Shown: piece after piece, positions 1 to 8,359 of the stretch
Position numbering within the stretch: the stretch's first letter is position 1
Layout of the letters: each line of letters begins with the position of its first letter
NCBI GenBank assembly: GCA_036009625.1
Contig: DASYLJ010000095.1
Span: forward strand, 14,400 to 78,399
Origin: DASYLJ01 sp036009625
GTDB lineage: Bacteria; Desulfobacterota; Binatia; DP-6
Reading direction: 5' to 3'
DNA: 64,000 bases
Made by a program: the position numbers and the translations under genes
Notes under the pieces: generated by a model
What the model saw: only the letters and a program-made list of their open reading frames with translations
Databases searched by the model: none
Told to the model about the DNA's origin: nothing

Positions 1-58
1 CGGCCAGCCCGAGGCACAGTGCCGTGGAGCTCGCCCGCGGGAGGCGCGCCACGCGCGG

Positions 59-916
59 CTACTGCTTTCCGGGCGGGACCGGTGGTGTAGGCCGTTGCTG
101 CCGGCGGAGCCGATCGATCGGCTGGTCGATGATCTGGCCTTCGGGCGGCTGGACGTCCGTGCCCGGCTGGCGCGCGGTGGCAGGGTCGCCGGTGGTGTCG
201 CTGCCGATCTCGTTCGGATCCGGCGTCCGACGCGTGCCCGGCGCGAGCTCGCGCTCCGGTAGCTTGCCGCCGGCGAGCATCTGCGTGGCGACGTCGAGCA
301 TGTCGACCTCGTCGCTCGTCACCGGCCGCGGCTTCGACGGCACGCCGTCGCGACCGACCTCGGTGATCTGCCCGGCGCGCACTTCGACCTCGCGGCGCCC
401 GGCACCGTCGACGCGGCCACGCACCCACGTCACGCCCGACAGCCCGAGCACCCGCGTCAGCTCGGCGGCGAGATCGTACGCGATGACGAAGCTGGTGCCG
501 CGCACGCCGGCGACGGCGGTCGGCGTGTTGACGTCGAAGTGCGCCCCCGGCGTGCCGTAGCGCGGCGGCACCACTGCCCGCACGGCACCGGTCACCACCG
601 ACATCGTCGACGTGCCGCCGCTGTCGGCCACCACCTGCTCGTCGACGGAGAGCTCGCTGGCCGGGCCGAGCGTCAGCACCGAGTCGTCGCGCAGCAGCAA
701 CTTCAGACGCGACGCCGCCTGCGTGCGCAGGCGGTCGCCCATCAGCACGGGGTCGCCGCCGGCGATGACCGCCCAGTCGGAGACACCGCGATGCATCGCT
801 TCGGCGCGGCCCTCGAGCGCCGAGACCACGCCCACCTGCGGCTGCTGAGCCGCGGCGGAGGTCGCCAGCACGAGGGCCAGCAGCAGCACCATCGATCGCA
901 TGCGTGTGGTGGTCAT
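59..916 (-). CDS. Secreted FecR-domain protein
   Basis: The 285-residue product starts with a signal peptide (about residues 1-24, ending SAAAQ). A FecR-type domain follows: a variably charged region with RLKLLLRDDSVLTLGP and then the NTPTAVAGVRGTSFVI stretch near residues 128-146. The C-terminal 60 residues are Pro-rich and probably unstructured. Unlike the classical FecR sigma regulator there is no inner-membrane anchor, so this is the periplasmic or surface FecR type. It lies 4 bp downstream of a TPR/beta-barrel gene on the same strand, so the two are probably one operon. The family assignment is clear; the exact role is unknown. Confidence 0.8.
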   Translation of the reverse strand: MTTTRMRSMVLLLALVLATSAAAQQPQVGVVSALEGRAEAMHRGVSDWAVIAGGDPVLMGDRLRTQAASRLKLLLRDDSVLTLGPASELSVDEQVVADSGGTSTMSVVTGAVRAVVPPRYGTPGAHFDVNTPTAVAGVRGTSFVIAYDLAAELTRVLGLSGVTWVRGRVDGAGRREVEVRAGQITEVGRDGVPSKPRPVTSDEVDMLDVATQMLAGGKLPERELAPGTRRTPDPNEIGSDTTGDPATARQPGTDVQPPEGQIIDQPIDRLRRQQRPTPPVPPGKQ

Positions 917-920
917 GGCG

Positions 921-2135
921 TCAGTACGTCACTTCGACCGTCGCGGCCACGATCTGCCGTCGGTAGTCGAAGAGCCCGATGTTGGAGGGATTCCAGGTGC
1001 CCCAGTACGACAGGCCGACATTCACGTGCTCGCCGATGGGCCGGCGGATCTGCAACGCGATCTGGTGGAAGTCGTCGTACCGGTGCGTGCGGAAATCGAC
1101 CTCGCTGTTGGGATGCGTGTAGTCGTCGTAGCGGAAGACGTAGGTGAGCGCGACGTTCGTCTGCCACCACGCCGGAAAGCCGACCCCGATGTGGAACTGG
1201 TGCGCATCGCGCGCGTAGTCGTTGCCGGCGGCGCGCGACGGTTCGTCGGCCTCGAACTGGTAGCCGGTGGTGAGGAAGCGCTGCGGATCGCCGAGGTAGA
1301 AGACCTGCGTGACGCCGGTGGCGTAGCTGGGCCCGCTGCGCACGTCCTCGAACGGCGCGGAGAGGAAGTCCTCGTGCCCGTAGCGGAAGAGCAGCTGCGT
1401 GAGGCCGGCCTTGCCCTCGAGGATGCTGGCGAAGGGCATGACCCACGGCTCCTCGAGATACGAGCTGTTGCCGAGGGCGTAGTGATCCCAGCCTGCCTGC
1501 ACGCCGAGCCACACGCGCGGATCGGGTGCCCAGCTCGCGGTGCCGCGGATGTGGTTGGCGCGGAAGTTGAAGTCGGTGACGTCGGGATGGATGCTCTGGA
1601 ACAGATCGTATTGCAGCCGCAAAAGCAGGTTGTCGCTGCGCGCGATGTCGTATCGCGCGCCGGCGCTGAACTGGAACGCGGCGGACTCCTTCACGTCGTT
1701 CGGATCGAGCTGGACGTTGGAGTCGTAGCCCACCCCGGTGCCGGCATAGACCGCCCACGGCTTGCCGCCGGGGCGTACCTCGGTGGCGGTACCACGGCCG
1801 CCGCCGCTGTCGTCGCGCGCCGCCGAGGCGATCTCGAGGCCACGCTTCGCCTCCGGGAAGTCGGGGACGAGTCGGAGGGCCTGCTGGAAGCTGTCGGCGG
1901 ATTCGTCCCATTTTCCGAGACGCCCGTACGACAGCCCGAGACCGTACTGCGCGGCCGCATCCTTCGGGTCGGCAGCCGCCGCGTCGGCGAAGAGGTTACG
2001 CGCGCTCTCGTACTGCCCTTCCTGGTAGGCGACGTGACCGCGCGCGACCAGCAGGTCGGACTGCTCGGATGCCGGTGCCGACGCCGCAGCGAACGCCATC
2101 ACGACCACTGCCGTCAGTAACGAGAGAACTCTCAT
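921..2135 (-). CDS. TPR-repeat outer-membrane beta-barrel protein
   Basis: The 404-residue product has a signal peptide (MRVLSLLTAVVVMAFAAAS), so the ATG at 2135 is preferred over an upstream start. Residues about 27-105 form two to three TPR units (ARGHVAYQEGQYESARNLF and AQYGLGLSYGRLGKWDESA). Residues about 130-404 alternate polar and aromatic residues with aspartate-rich turns, and the protein ends VEVTY, the terminal aromatic expected of an outer-membrane barrel. The architecture resembles surface lipoprotein assembly modifier or other TPR-porin proteins. It is followed after 4 bp by the FecR gene, which suggests a shared envelope export or scaffold role. The barrel call is from pattern, not alignment. 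Confidence 0.72.
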   Translation of the reverse strand: MRVLSLLTAVVVMAFAAASAPASEQSDLLVARGHVAYQEGQYESARNLFADAAAADPKDAAAQYGLGLSYGRLGKWDESADSFQQALRLVPDFPEAKRGLEIASAARDDSGGGRGTATEVRPGGKPWAVYAGTGVGYDSNVQLDPNDVKESAAFQFSAGARYDIARSDNLLLRLQYDLFQSIHPDVTDFNFRANHIRGTASWAPDPRVWLGVQAGWDHYALGNSSYLEEPWVMPFASILEGKAGLTQLLFRYGHEDFLSAPFEDVRSGPSYATGVTQVFYLGDPQRFLTTGYQFEADEPSRAAGNDYARDAHQFHIGVGFPAWWQTNVALTYVFRYDDYTHPNSEVDFRTHRYDDFHQIALQIRRPIGEHVNVGLSYWGTWNPSNIGLFDYRRQIVAATVEVTY

Positions 2136-2252
2136 CTGCTTCAGGGCGGAGCCGCGCGGCCATACCACCTCCGCCGCCAGTCCCACAAGACTCGGTTGAC
2201 GACGCCCCCCAACGTCGTGGTAACCACGACGGTCCGCGTGACGAAGTCAGCA

Positions 2253-5200
2253 ATGATGTCGAGCCGCACGCGATGGGTTGCCGGGCTTCTGCTCCTCGCA
2301 TCCATCGTCCTGACGCCACAGGCGTGGGCGTGGCAGACCACGATTCCCTCCGGAGCGAACCCGCCCACGGTCGACGCCGCGCGCGACGTCGCCGTGATGC
2401 CGTCGTCGCGGGCGGTCATCGCCGCGGGCGCCGTCGACCTGTTCTTCGGCCCGCTGTTCACGGTGACGCGCCTCGAGCCGAACCACGGCCAGCAGGTGTG
2501 GCAGTACTTCGACTTCGCGAGCCATCACGGCGAGGCACGCGCCGTCGCCGCCACCAACGACGTCGTCGCCGCCGCGGGCGTCGTCAACGACGATGGCACG
2601 GGCGACGACTTCGTCGTCATGCGCCTGCACCCCGACTTCGGGTTCGCGTTCTGGCGCACCACGATCAACGGTGACCCGGCGTGCAACGATCACGCCGAGG
2701 CAGTCGCGATCGACCCGTCCGGCGACGTCATCGCCGCCGGCACCATCGGCGAATCCGAGTTCGACCAGGCATGGGTGGTCGTCAAGCTCGACGGCGCCAC
2801 CGGATTCGAGGTCTGGCGCGATCAGGTCGAGGATGGCGAGGCCCTGGCCCTGGCCATCGACGGCAACGACGTCATCGTCGCCGGCGTGATCGGCGGGCGC
2901 TTCACGGTCCGCAAGCTCGACGGTGACAACGGCGTCGAGATCTGGACGACGGAATCCGGCCTCGGCCGCGCCGTCGCGGTCGGGCACGACGGCGAGGGCG
3001 GCGTCTTCGCCGCCGGCGAGATGGCCGACACCTGCGGCGCGCAGAAGTGCGGCGTCGTCCGGCTCGACGGCAACGACGGAGAGATCGTGTGGCGCCGCGC
3101 CTTCCTCGACGACAATGCCGTCGGCGGTGAGCCCCGCGCCCTCGCCGCAGGGCCGCTGCTCACCGGTGTCGTCGTCGCCGGACGCGAGCGCGCGACCTTC
3201 GACACCTTCTCGGCGGTCGCGTTCGACGGCGGCGGGTCGGTGCAGTGGCGCTACGTGCTCTCCACCGACGGCGATGCGGTCGCGAACGACGTGGCGCTCG
3301 CGAATGGCTCTGCCGTCGTCACCGGCAACTTCAATCCGGGCGAGGCGAACATGGCCGTCGCCCGCATCGAGCTCGACAGCGGCGACGAACAGTGGCAGCG
3401 GCTCATCACCGGCCCCGAGCCCGGTCGCAACGAGGGCCTCGCGGTCGCCGTCGACGCCGACGACAACGTTCTCTCGGCCGGGGTGCTCACCGACTTCAGC
3501 GAAGACCCCGTCTTCGCCGTGGTGAAGCTCGACGGCGAGACCGGCGACGACTTCGACGGCGCCTGCGGCAACGGTCAGGTCGAGGCCGGTGAGGACTGCG
3601 ACGACGGCAACAACGACGACGGCGACTGCTGCTCGGCCACCTGCACGTACGAGGACTCCGGCCAGGACTGCCCGTCGGACGGCAACGCCTGCACCGACGA
3701 CACCTGCGACGGCGAAGGCACCTGCCAGCACACGGACAACACCGAGACCTGCGACGACGGTGACGACTGCACCGAGGACGATCTCTGCGACGACGGCGAG
3801 TGCATCGGCGCGCAGGCCCCGATCGGCACCGAGTGCACCACCGGCAACGTCTGCCTGACCGGCGCCTGCAACGCCGACGGCACCTGCATCAGCACCGCCA
3901 ACACGCTGCCCTGCAACGACTTCAACGCCTGCACCACCGACGACACCTGCGCCGACGGCCAGTGCCACGGCACGGCGGCCAGCGGCGTCGCGTGCGACGA
4001 CTTCAACCCCTGCACGGGCAACGGCGTCTGCCAGGTGGGCTTCTGTCTGCCGGGAGCGCCGGTGACCGCCGGCACCGGTTGCTTCGACGACTTCAACACC
4101 TGCACCGACGACGTCTGCAACGGCAGCGGCGTCTGCGCGCACCCGTTCAACTCGGCCGTTTGCGACGACAACGACGTCTGCACCCCCGGCGGCGTCTGCG
4201 ACCAGGGCGCCTGCGTCCTCGGCGCCACCACCTCGTCGACGACGACCTCGACCTCCACGACCACCACGTCGTCGTCCACGACCTCGAGCACCACCTCGAC
4301 GTCCACCAGCACCAGCTCGTCGACCACGCTCGTCAGCACCACGACGACCAGCTCGACGACGCTGCCCACCACCACCACCTCGTCGTCCACGACCACCTCC
4401 AGCACCACCTCGTCGTCGACCAGCACCACGTCGTCGACGTCCACCACCTCGACCAGCTCGACGACCAGCAGCACCGTCCAGGCCTGCTCGGTCGACACCA
4501 CCTGCGACGACGGCGACGTCTGCAACGGCGAGGAGAGCTGCGAGGACGGCGGCTGCGCACCGGCGGCCCGTGCCACCTGCCAGCGGCCGGACGCCGAGGC
4601 CTACATCACGACCTTCCGCGCCAACGCGGTGGCGGTGGTCGACGTCGGCACCCGCGCCGTCGAGGCCACGATCGCGGTCGACGGCGCACCGTGGGGCGTC
4701 GTGTGGGCCCCGGACGGCGGCCGCGTCTACGTCACCAGCCGTCGCACCAATACCGTCACCGCCATCGACACGCGCACGCGCGCCGTCGTCGCCTCGGCCG
4801 CCGTCGGCAAGGAGCCGCTCGGCATCGCCATCGATCCGTCCGGCGAGCGGCTGTGGGTCGCCAACCACGGCAGCGAGACGGTCTCCGTCCTCGACGCCAC
4901 CACGCTGGCGACCATCGCCACCGTGAAGACCGGGCGCGGGCCGGCGGGCATCGCCGTCCATCCCGCAGGCACGCGGGTCTACGTCTCGAACTATCGCGCC
5001 AGCTCGGTGTCGATCATCGACGCCGCCACGGTCGCGGTCATCGACACGGTCGCCGTCGACGAGCTGCCGCTCGGCATCGCCGTCCACCCCGAGGGCACGA
5101 AGGTCTACGTGACGAGCTACCGGGCGCGGAACGTCAACGTCATCGGCACGACCAGCGGCACGGTACTCGGCACCATCCGCGTCGGCCGCAAGCCGGTCGG

Positions 5201-5873
5201 CGTGGCGTTCGACGGCACCGGCGGCCGCGCGTTCGTCGCCAGCAGCGGCGACGACGTCCTCGCCATCATCGACACCGCCGCCGACCGCGTGACGGACAAG
5301 GTACCGGTCGGCGACCTGCCGCTCGGCGTCGCCGTCGACGTGTCCACGGGCGAGCCCTGGGTCACCGGCGCCGACAGCGACGAGGTCCGTGCCCTCGGTG
5401 ACACCGTCGACGCGGTGACGTTGCCGCAGACGCCGGTGGCGTTCGGCAGCTTCATCGGTCGCCCGGCGGGCCGCTGCGCCGCCAAGGCGCTGCGCTGCGA
5501 CGACGCCGATCCGTTCACGCTCGACGGCTGCGGCGCCACCTCGGGCTGCGCGCACACGCCGCTCCTCGGCCTCGACGGCGTCGCCGCCGGCGTCAGCGCA
5601 CTCACGGAGACCGTGGCCACCGCCCCGCTCGGTGACGGACCGCTGGCGCAGCGCCTTCGCGTCGAGGTCCCCGCGCTCGGCGGTGTCATCGCCGCCGTCC
5701 AGAACGGCGGCGATCGCACGGCCGGCAAGGTCGCGAAGCGGCGGCTCCGCGAGGTCGTGCAGCTCCTCGAGCGCGCCCGCAAGCGCAACGAGCTCGGTCC
5801 CGACGGCGGTCGCCTCCTCGATCTCGCGCGCGAGACGAACACCCGTCTGAAGCTCGCGCTCCGCAGGCGATAG
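2253..5873 (+). CDS. Giant secreted protein: two beta-propellers, Cys-rich repeats, Thr/Ser linker
   Basis: The product is about 1206 residues. The ATG at 2253 puts a signal peptide (SRTRWVAGLLLLASIVL, cut near AWA) at the N terminus. Order of parts: (1) a propeller of about nine repeats shaped like VVKLDGATGFEVWRDQ, nt 2335-3550; (2) Cys-rich repeats beginning CGNGQVEAGEDCDDGN, then repeated C-N-D-x-N-x-C-T-x-D-D-x-C units, nt 3560-4230; (3) an almost pure Thr/Ser linker, nt 4228-4480; (4) one more Cys unit; (5) a YVTN-type propeller with GIAVHP..KVYVT repeats, nt 4590-5450; (6) a C-terminal helical domain. It is probably a surface adhesin or binding protein; the ligand is unknown. Confidence 0.8.
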   Translation: MMSSRTRWVAGLLLLASIVLTPQAWAWQTTIPSGANPPTVDAARDVAVMPSSRAVIAAGAVDLFFGPLFTVTRLEPNHGQQVWQYFDFASHHGEARAVAATNDVVAAAGVVNDDGTGDDFVVMRLHPDFGFAFWRTTINGDPACNDHAEAVAIDPSGDVIAAGTIGESEFDQAWVVVKLDGATGFEVWRDQVEDGEALALAIDGNDVIVAGVIGGRFTVRKLDGDNGVEIWTTESGLGRAVAVGHDGEGGVFAAGEMADTCGAQKCGVVRLDGNDGEIVWRRAFLDDNAVGGEPRALAAGPLLTGVVVAGRERATFDTFSAVAFDGGGSVQWRYVLSTDGDAVANDVALANGSAVVTGNFNPGEANMAVARIELDSGDEQWQRLITGPEPGRNEGLAVAVDADDNVLSAGVLTDFSEDPVFAVVKLDGETGDDFDGACGNGQVEAGEDCDDGNNDDGDCCSATCTYEDSGQDCPSDGNACTDDTCDGEGTCQHTDNTETCDDGDDCTEDDLCDDGECIGAQAPIGTECTTGNVCLTGACNADGTCISTANTLPCNDFNACTTDDTCADGQCHGTAASGVACDDFNPCTGNGVCQVGFCLPGAPVTAGTGCFDDFNTCTDDVCNGSGVCAHPFNSAVCDDNDVCTPGGVCDQGACVLGATTSSTTTSTSTTTTSSSTTSSTTSTSTSTSSSTTLVSTTTTSSTTLPTTTTSSSTTTSSTTSSSTSTTSSTSTTSTSSTTSSTVQACSVDTTCDDGDVCNGEESCEDGGCAPAARATCQRPDAEAYITTFRANAVAVVDVGTRAVEATIAVDGAPWGVVWAPDGGRVYVTSRRTNTVTAIDTRTRAVVASAAVGKEPLGIAIDPSGERLWVANHGSETVSVLDATTLATIATVKTGRGPAGIAVHPAGTRVYVSNYRASSVSIIDAATVAVIDTVAVDELPLGIAVHPEGTKVYVTSYRARNVNVIGTTSGTVLGTIRVGRKPVGVAFDGTGGRAFVASSGDDVLAIIDTAADRVTDKVPVGDLPLGVAVDVSTGEPWVTGADSDEVRALGDTVDAVTLPQTPVAFGSFIGRPAGRCAAKALRCDDADPFTLDGCGATSGCAHTPLLGLDGVAAGVSALTETVATAPLGDGPLAQRLRVEVPALGGVIAAVQNGGDRTAGKVAKRRLREVVQLLERARKRNELGPDGGRLLDLARETNTRLKLALRRR
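4228..4482 (+). repeat. Thr/Ser-rich coding low-complexity tract
   Basis: About 85 consecutive codons encode almost only Thr and Ser (runs such as TTSSTTTSTSTTTT), built from acc, acg, tcg and agc codons. It joins the Cys-rich part to the second propeller of the secreted protein. The tract is a probable extended, possibly glycosylated, spacer and may vary in length between strains. A shorter linker of the same composition occurs in the secreted protein at 46896-48323. Confidence 0.85.
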
Positions 5874-5878
5874 CGCCC

Positions 5879-7240
5879 CTACCCCGTCGCGTCGAGCTCC
5901 GCCGCCACCTCGGCGATGGCCTCGCCGAGGACGCGCGCGACGACGTCGATCTGTTCGCGCGTGACGACGAGCGGCGGGCAGAGCACGATCACGTCGGCGC
6001 CGGCGCGCACGATCACGCCACGACGGAGCGCCGCCTGGCGGATGCGCCACGGCACCTTCTGCGAGGCCGGGAACGGCTCGCGCGTCGCACGGTCGCGCAC
6101 GATCTCGACTGCCGCCATGAGCCCGATCGAGCGCACGTCGCCCACCAGCGGCGACGCCGCCAGCGCATCGAGCCGCTGCCGGAAGTACGGCGCCTTGCGC
6201 TCCGTCTCGCGGATCAGGTCCTCGCGCTCGATGATGTCGAGGTTGGCGAGCGCCGCGGCACAGGCGACGGGATGGCCCGAGTACGTGTAGCCGTGATGGA
6301 GCGTGAACTCGGGGCCGGCGTCGACCAGCGTCTTCCAGACGTCGTCGTGCAGCATGACGCCGCCGAGCGGCTGGTAGCCGCTGGTGACGCCCTTCGCGAA
6401 GACCAGCATGTCGGGCACGACGCCGGCGTGCTGCACACCGAAGGCCTTGCCCGTCCGCCCGAAGCCGGTGATGACCTCATCGACGACGAGCAGCAGCCCG
6501 TGGCGGTCGCAGATGGCGCGCAGGCGCTCGAGCCAGCCCGCCGGCGGCACGATGACGCCGCCCACGCCCTGCACCGGCTCGACGATCACCGCGCCGACGC
6601 GGTCGACGCCCGCGCGCAGCACGATCTGCTCGAGCTCGTCGGCACAGGCGAGCGCGCACGACGGAAACTTCGTGCCGAGCTCGCACCGGTAACAGTACGG
6701 CCGCGGCGCGCGCACCACCTCGGCCATCTGCGGCTCGTAGTAGGCATGGAACGTCGGCAGGCCGGTCAGGCTGGCCGCGCCAGTGCTCGAGCCATGATAG
6801 GCGCCGCGCAGTGCCACCATGGCGATCTTGTCCTGGTGGCCGCGCAGCCGTTGCACGACGCGCACCAGACGGATGACGGTCTCGTTCGACTCCGAGCCAC
6901 CCGATGTGAAGACGACGTGCCGCAGCCCCGCAGGCGCCATGGCGGCGAGGCGGGCCGCCAGCGTCACCGCGGGCTCGGACGAGAAGCCGAGGAGCGTCGG
7001 CGCAAAGGCCAGCGTGCGCGCCTGCGCGGCGATGGCGCGCGCGATCTCGGTGCGACCGTGACCGACGGTGACGTTCCAGAGTGACGCCAGCCCGTCGATG
7101 TAGCGCCGGCCCTCGCTGTCCCAGACGTACACGCCGCGGCCGCGCACGAGCCGGAGCGTGCCGTCGGCAACGGCGGTCGCGGGCGAGCCGAAGCCGTGGA
7201 CGAGGTGTGCGCGATCGAGCCGGTCGAGCGGATCTCGCAT
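5879..7240 (-). CDS. Class III (omega) aminotransferase, PLP-dependent
   Basis: The 453-residue product is full length for the family. It carries GRRYIDGLASLWNVTVGHG near the N terminus, the phosphate-binding FTSGGSESNETVIRL segment, LLVVDEVITGFGRTG (cofactor Asp) and the PLP lysine in MLVFAKGVTSGYQPLGG (about residue 282). The sequence resembles beta-alanine/omega-amino-acid:pyruvate or diamine aminotransferases; the amino donor cannot be fixed from sequence. The gene begins 13 bp after the lytic transglycosylase stop, so it may be the last gene of a minus-strand run that starts at 10233. It converges on the giant secreted protein gene with 5 bp between them. Confidence 0.9.
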   Translation of the reverse strand: MRDPLDRLDRAHLVHGFGSPATAVADGTLRLVRGRGVYVWDSEGRRYIDGLASLWNVTVGHGRTEIARAIAAQARTLAFAPTLLGFSSEPAVTLAARLAAMAPAGLRHVVFTSGGSESNETVIRLVRVVQRLRGHQDKIAMVALRGAYHGSSTGAASLTGLPTFHAYYEPQMAEVVRAPRPYCYRCELGTKFPSCALACADELEQIVLRAGVDRVGAVIVEPVQGVGGVIVPPAGWLERLRAICDRHGLLLVVDEVITGFGRTGKAFGVQHAGVVPDMLVFAKGVTSGYQPLGGVMLHDDVWKTLVDAGPEFTLHHGYTYSGHPVACAAALANLDIIEREDLIRETERKAPYFRQRLDALAASPLVGDVRSIGLMAAVEIVRDRATREPFPASQKVPWRIRQAALRRGVIVRAGADVIVLCPPLVVTREQIDVVARVLGEAIAEVAAELDATG

Positions 7241-7253
7241 GTGGGGCGCGGCG

Positions 7254-8312
7254 TCAGCGCGCGGCGGTGGCGGTCTTCTTCGACGTGGTCTTCGTCGGGG
7301 CCTTCTTGGTCACCGAGGTCTTCTTGACCTTGGCCGCGCTCTTCTTCGCCGGCGCCTTCTTGGCAACGACCCGCTTCTTCGATGTCGCCTTGCGCGCCGC
7401 GACCTTCTTCCTCGGGCGCGGCGGGGCGGCGGCTTCCACCACCGGCTCGTCCGGATCGGCGATGCGGCTGGCCAGCCCGAGCACGGCGTCGATGTAGGCG
7501 TCGGAGTGGTTGTAGTCCCAGATCACGCGACGCTGCTCTTCGTACGTGATCCCCGGCTTCCAGCCGTGCGCCGAGAGGTACTTCGCGCACGAGAAGATGG
7601 CGTCGTCGGGGTCGTAGAGGCTGACGACGCCGTCGCCGTTGCCGTCCTCACCGTGGCGCAGGTAGCTCGTCGGCAGGAATTGCGGCATGCCGAACGCGCC
7701 CGAGCCCGAGCCACGGATAGAGAGCGGATCGATGCCGAGCCGGGCGGCGATGGTGAAGGTGCCGAGCACCTCGGGATAGAACATGTCCTCGAGCCGCTGG
7801 CCCCGAGCGCGGACGCGGCGCGCGATGTCGGCCGACGACTCCGACCCCACCCCGTCGGTGTAGCGCGCGATGTTGGCGTCGAGGTTCGGCGGCTCATTCG
7901 CCATCGCGAGGCGCGCGAGGCGCGGCAGGATGATGGTGTTGCCCGTGTTGCGGTTGCACGCCGATTCGACGTGGACGATGGCCGCGATGACGGCTGCCGA
8001 CACGCCGTGCGCCTGCTCGGCGGCGCGGAAGGCGGTCAGGTGATCGTCCATGCAGCGACGCGCCCGTGCCGTGCTGGAGGCCGACAGGTGGCCACTGTAC
8101 ATCGCATGCGACTCGCGCGGATCGAGCGAGAAGCCGAGCCCGTCGAAGGGCGGGAAACGCGGATCGCTGAAGACGCGCAGCGACCGCTCGCGCGGGACGC
8201 CGTCGACCTCGAGCTTGTCGATCAGCCAGCCGTAGCCCTTGTCGTCGAACTCCTGCGCCCGCACCGCGGTCAGCGACAGCAGCAGCAGTCCGAGGACGAG
8301 CAGCGTACGCAT
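7254..8312 (-). CDS. MltB-type lytic murein transglycosylase with histone-like basic tail
   Basis: The 352-residue product begins with a signal peptide (MRTLLVLGLLLLSLTAVRAQ), which fixes the start at 8312. The catalytic Glu is probably E116 in AAIVHVESACN. The SLT-2/MltB signature continues through GSGSGAFGMPQFLPTSYL and GDGVVSLYDPDDAIFSCAKYL. It should cleave peptidoglycan glycan strands in the periplasm. The last 60 or so residues are unusual: a Lys/Ala/Thr-rich, H1-like tail (KKVAARKATSKKR, KKAPAKKS) not needed for catalysis, perhaps binding anionic wall polymers. It lies 47 bp downstream of the UDP-glucose pyrophosphorylase gene. Confidence 0.88.
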   Translation of the reverse strand: MRTLLVLGLLLLSLTAVRAQEFDDKGYGWLIDKLEVDGVPRERSLRVFSDPRFPPFDGLGFSLDPRESHAMYSGHLSASSTARARRCMDDHLTAFRAAEQAHGVSAAVIAAIVHVESACNRNTGNTIILPRLARLAMANEPPNLDANIARYTDGVGSESSADIARRVRARGQRLEDMFYPEVLGTFTIAARLGIDPLSIRGSGSGAFGMPQFLPTSYLRHGEDGNGDGVVSLYDPDDAIFSCAKYLSAHGWKPGITYEEQRRVIWDYNHSDAYIDAVLGLASRIADPDEPVVEAAAPPRPRKKVAARKATSKKRVVAKKAPAKKSAAKVKKTSVTKKAPTKTTSKKTATAAR

Positions 8313-8359
8313 GGCCAGTGCATTAGGCCGGCGGCGGACGCGGGACGCAAACCGTGTGG

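Noticed and set aside
4228..4482. Repetitive DNA that could be read as a tandem or CRISPR-like array
   Set aside because: There are no constant repeats with unique spacers; it is degenerate codon usage for Thr and Ser inside an intact reading frame.
2247..6050. A 1267-codon open frame antisense to the giant secreted protein, and similar long antisense frames (41658-45140, 53569-56223)
   Set aside because: They are rich in Arg, Gly, Val and Ala without domain motifs, lie exactly opposite well-supported genes, and are expected in GC-rich DNA where stop codons are rare.
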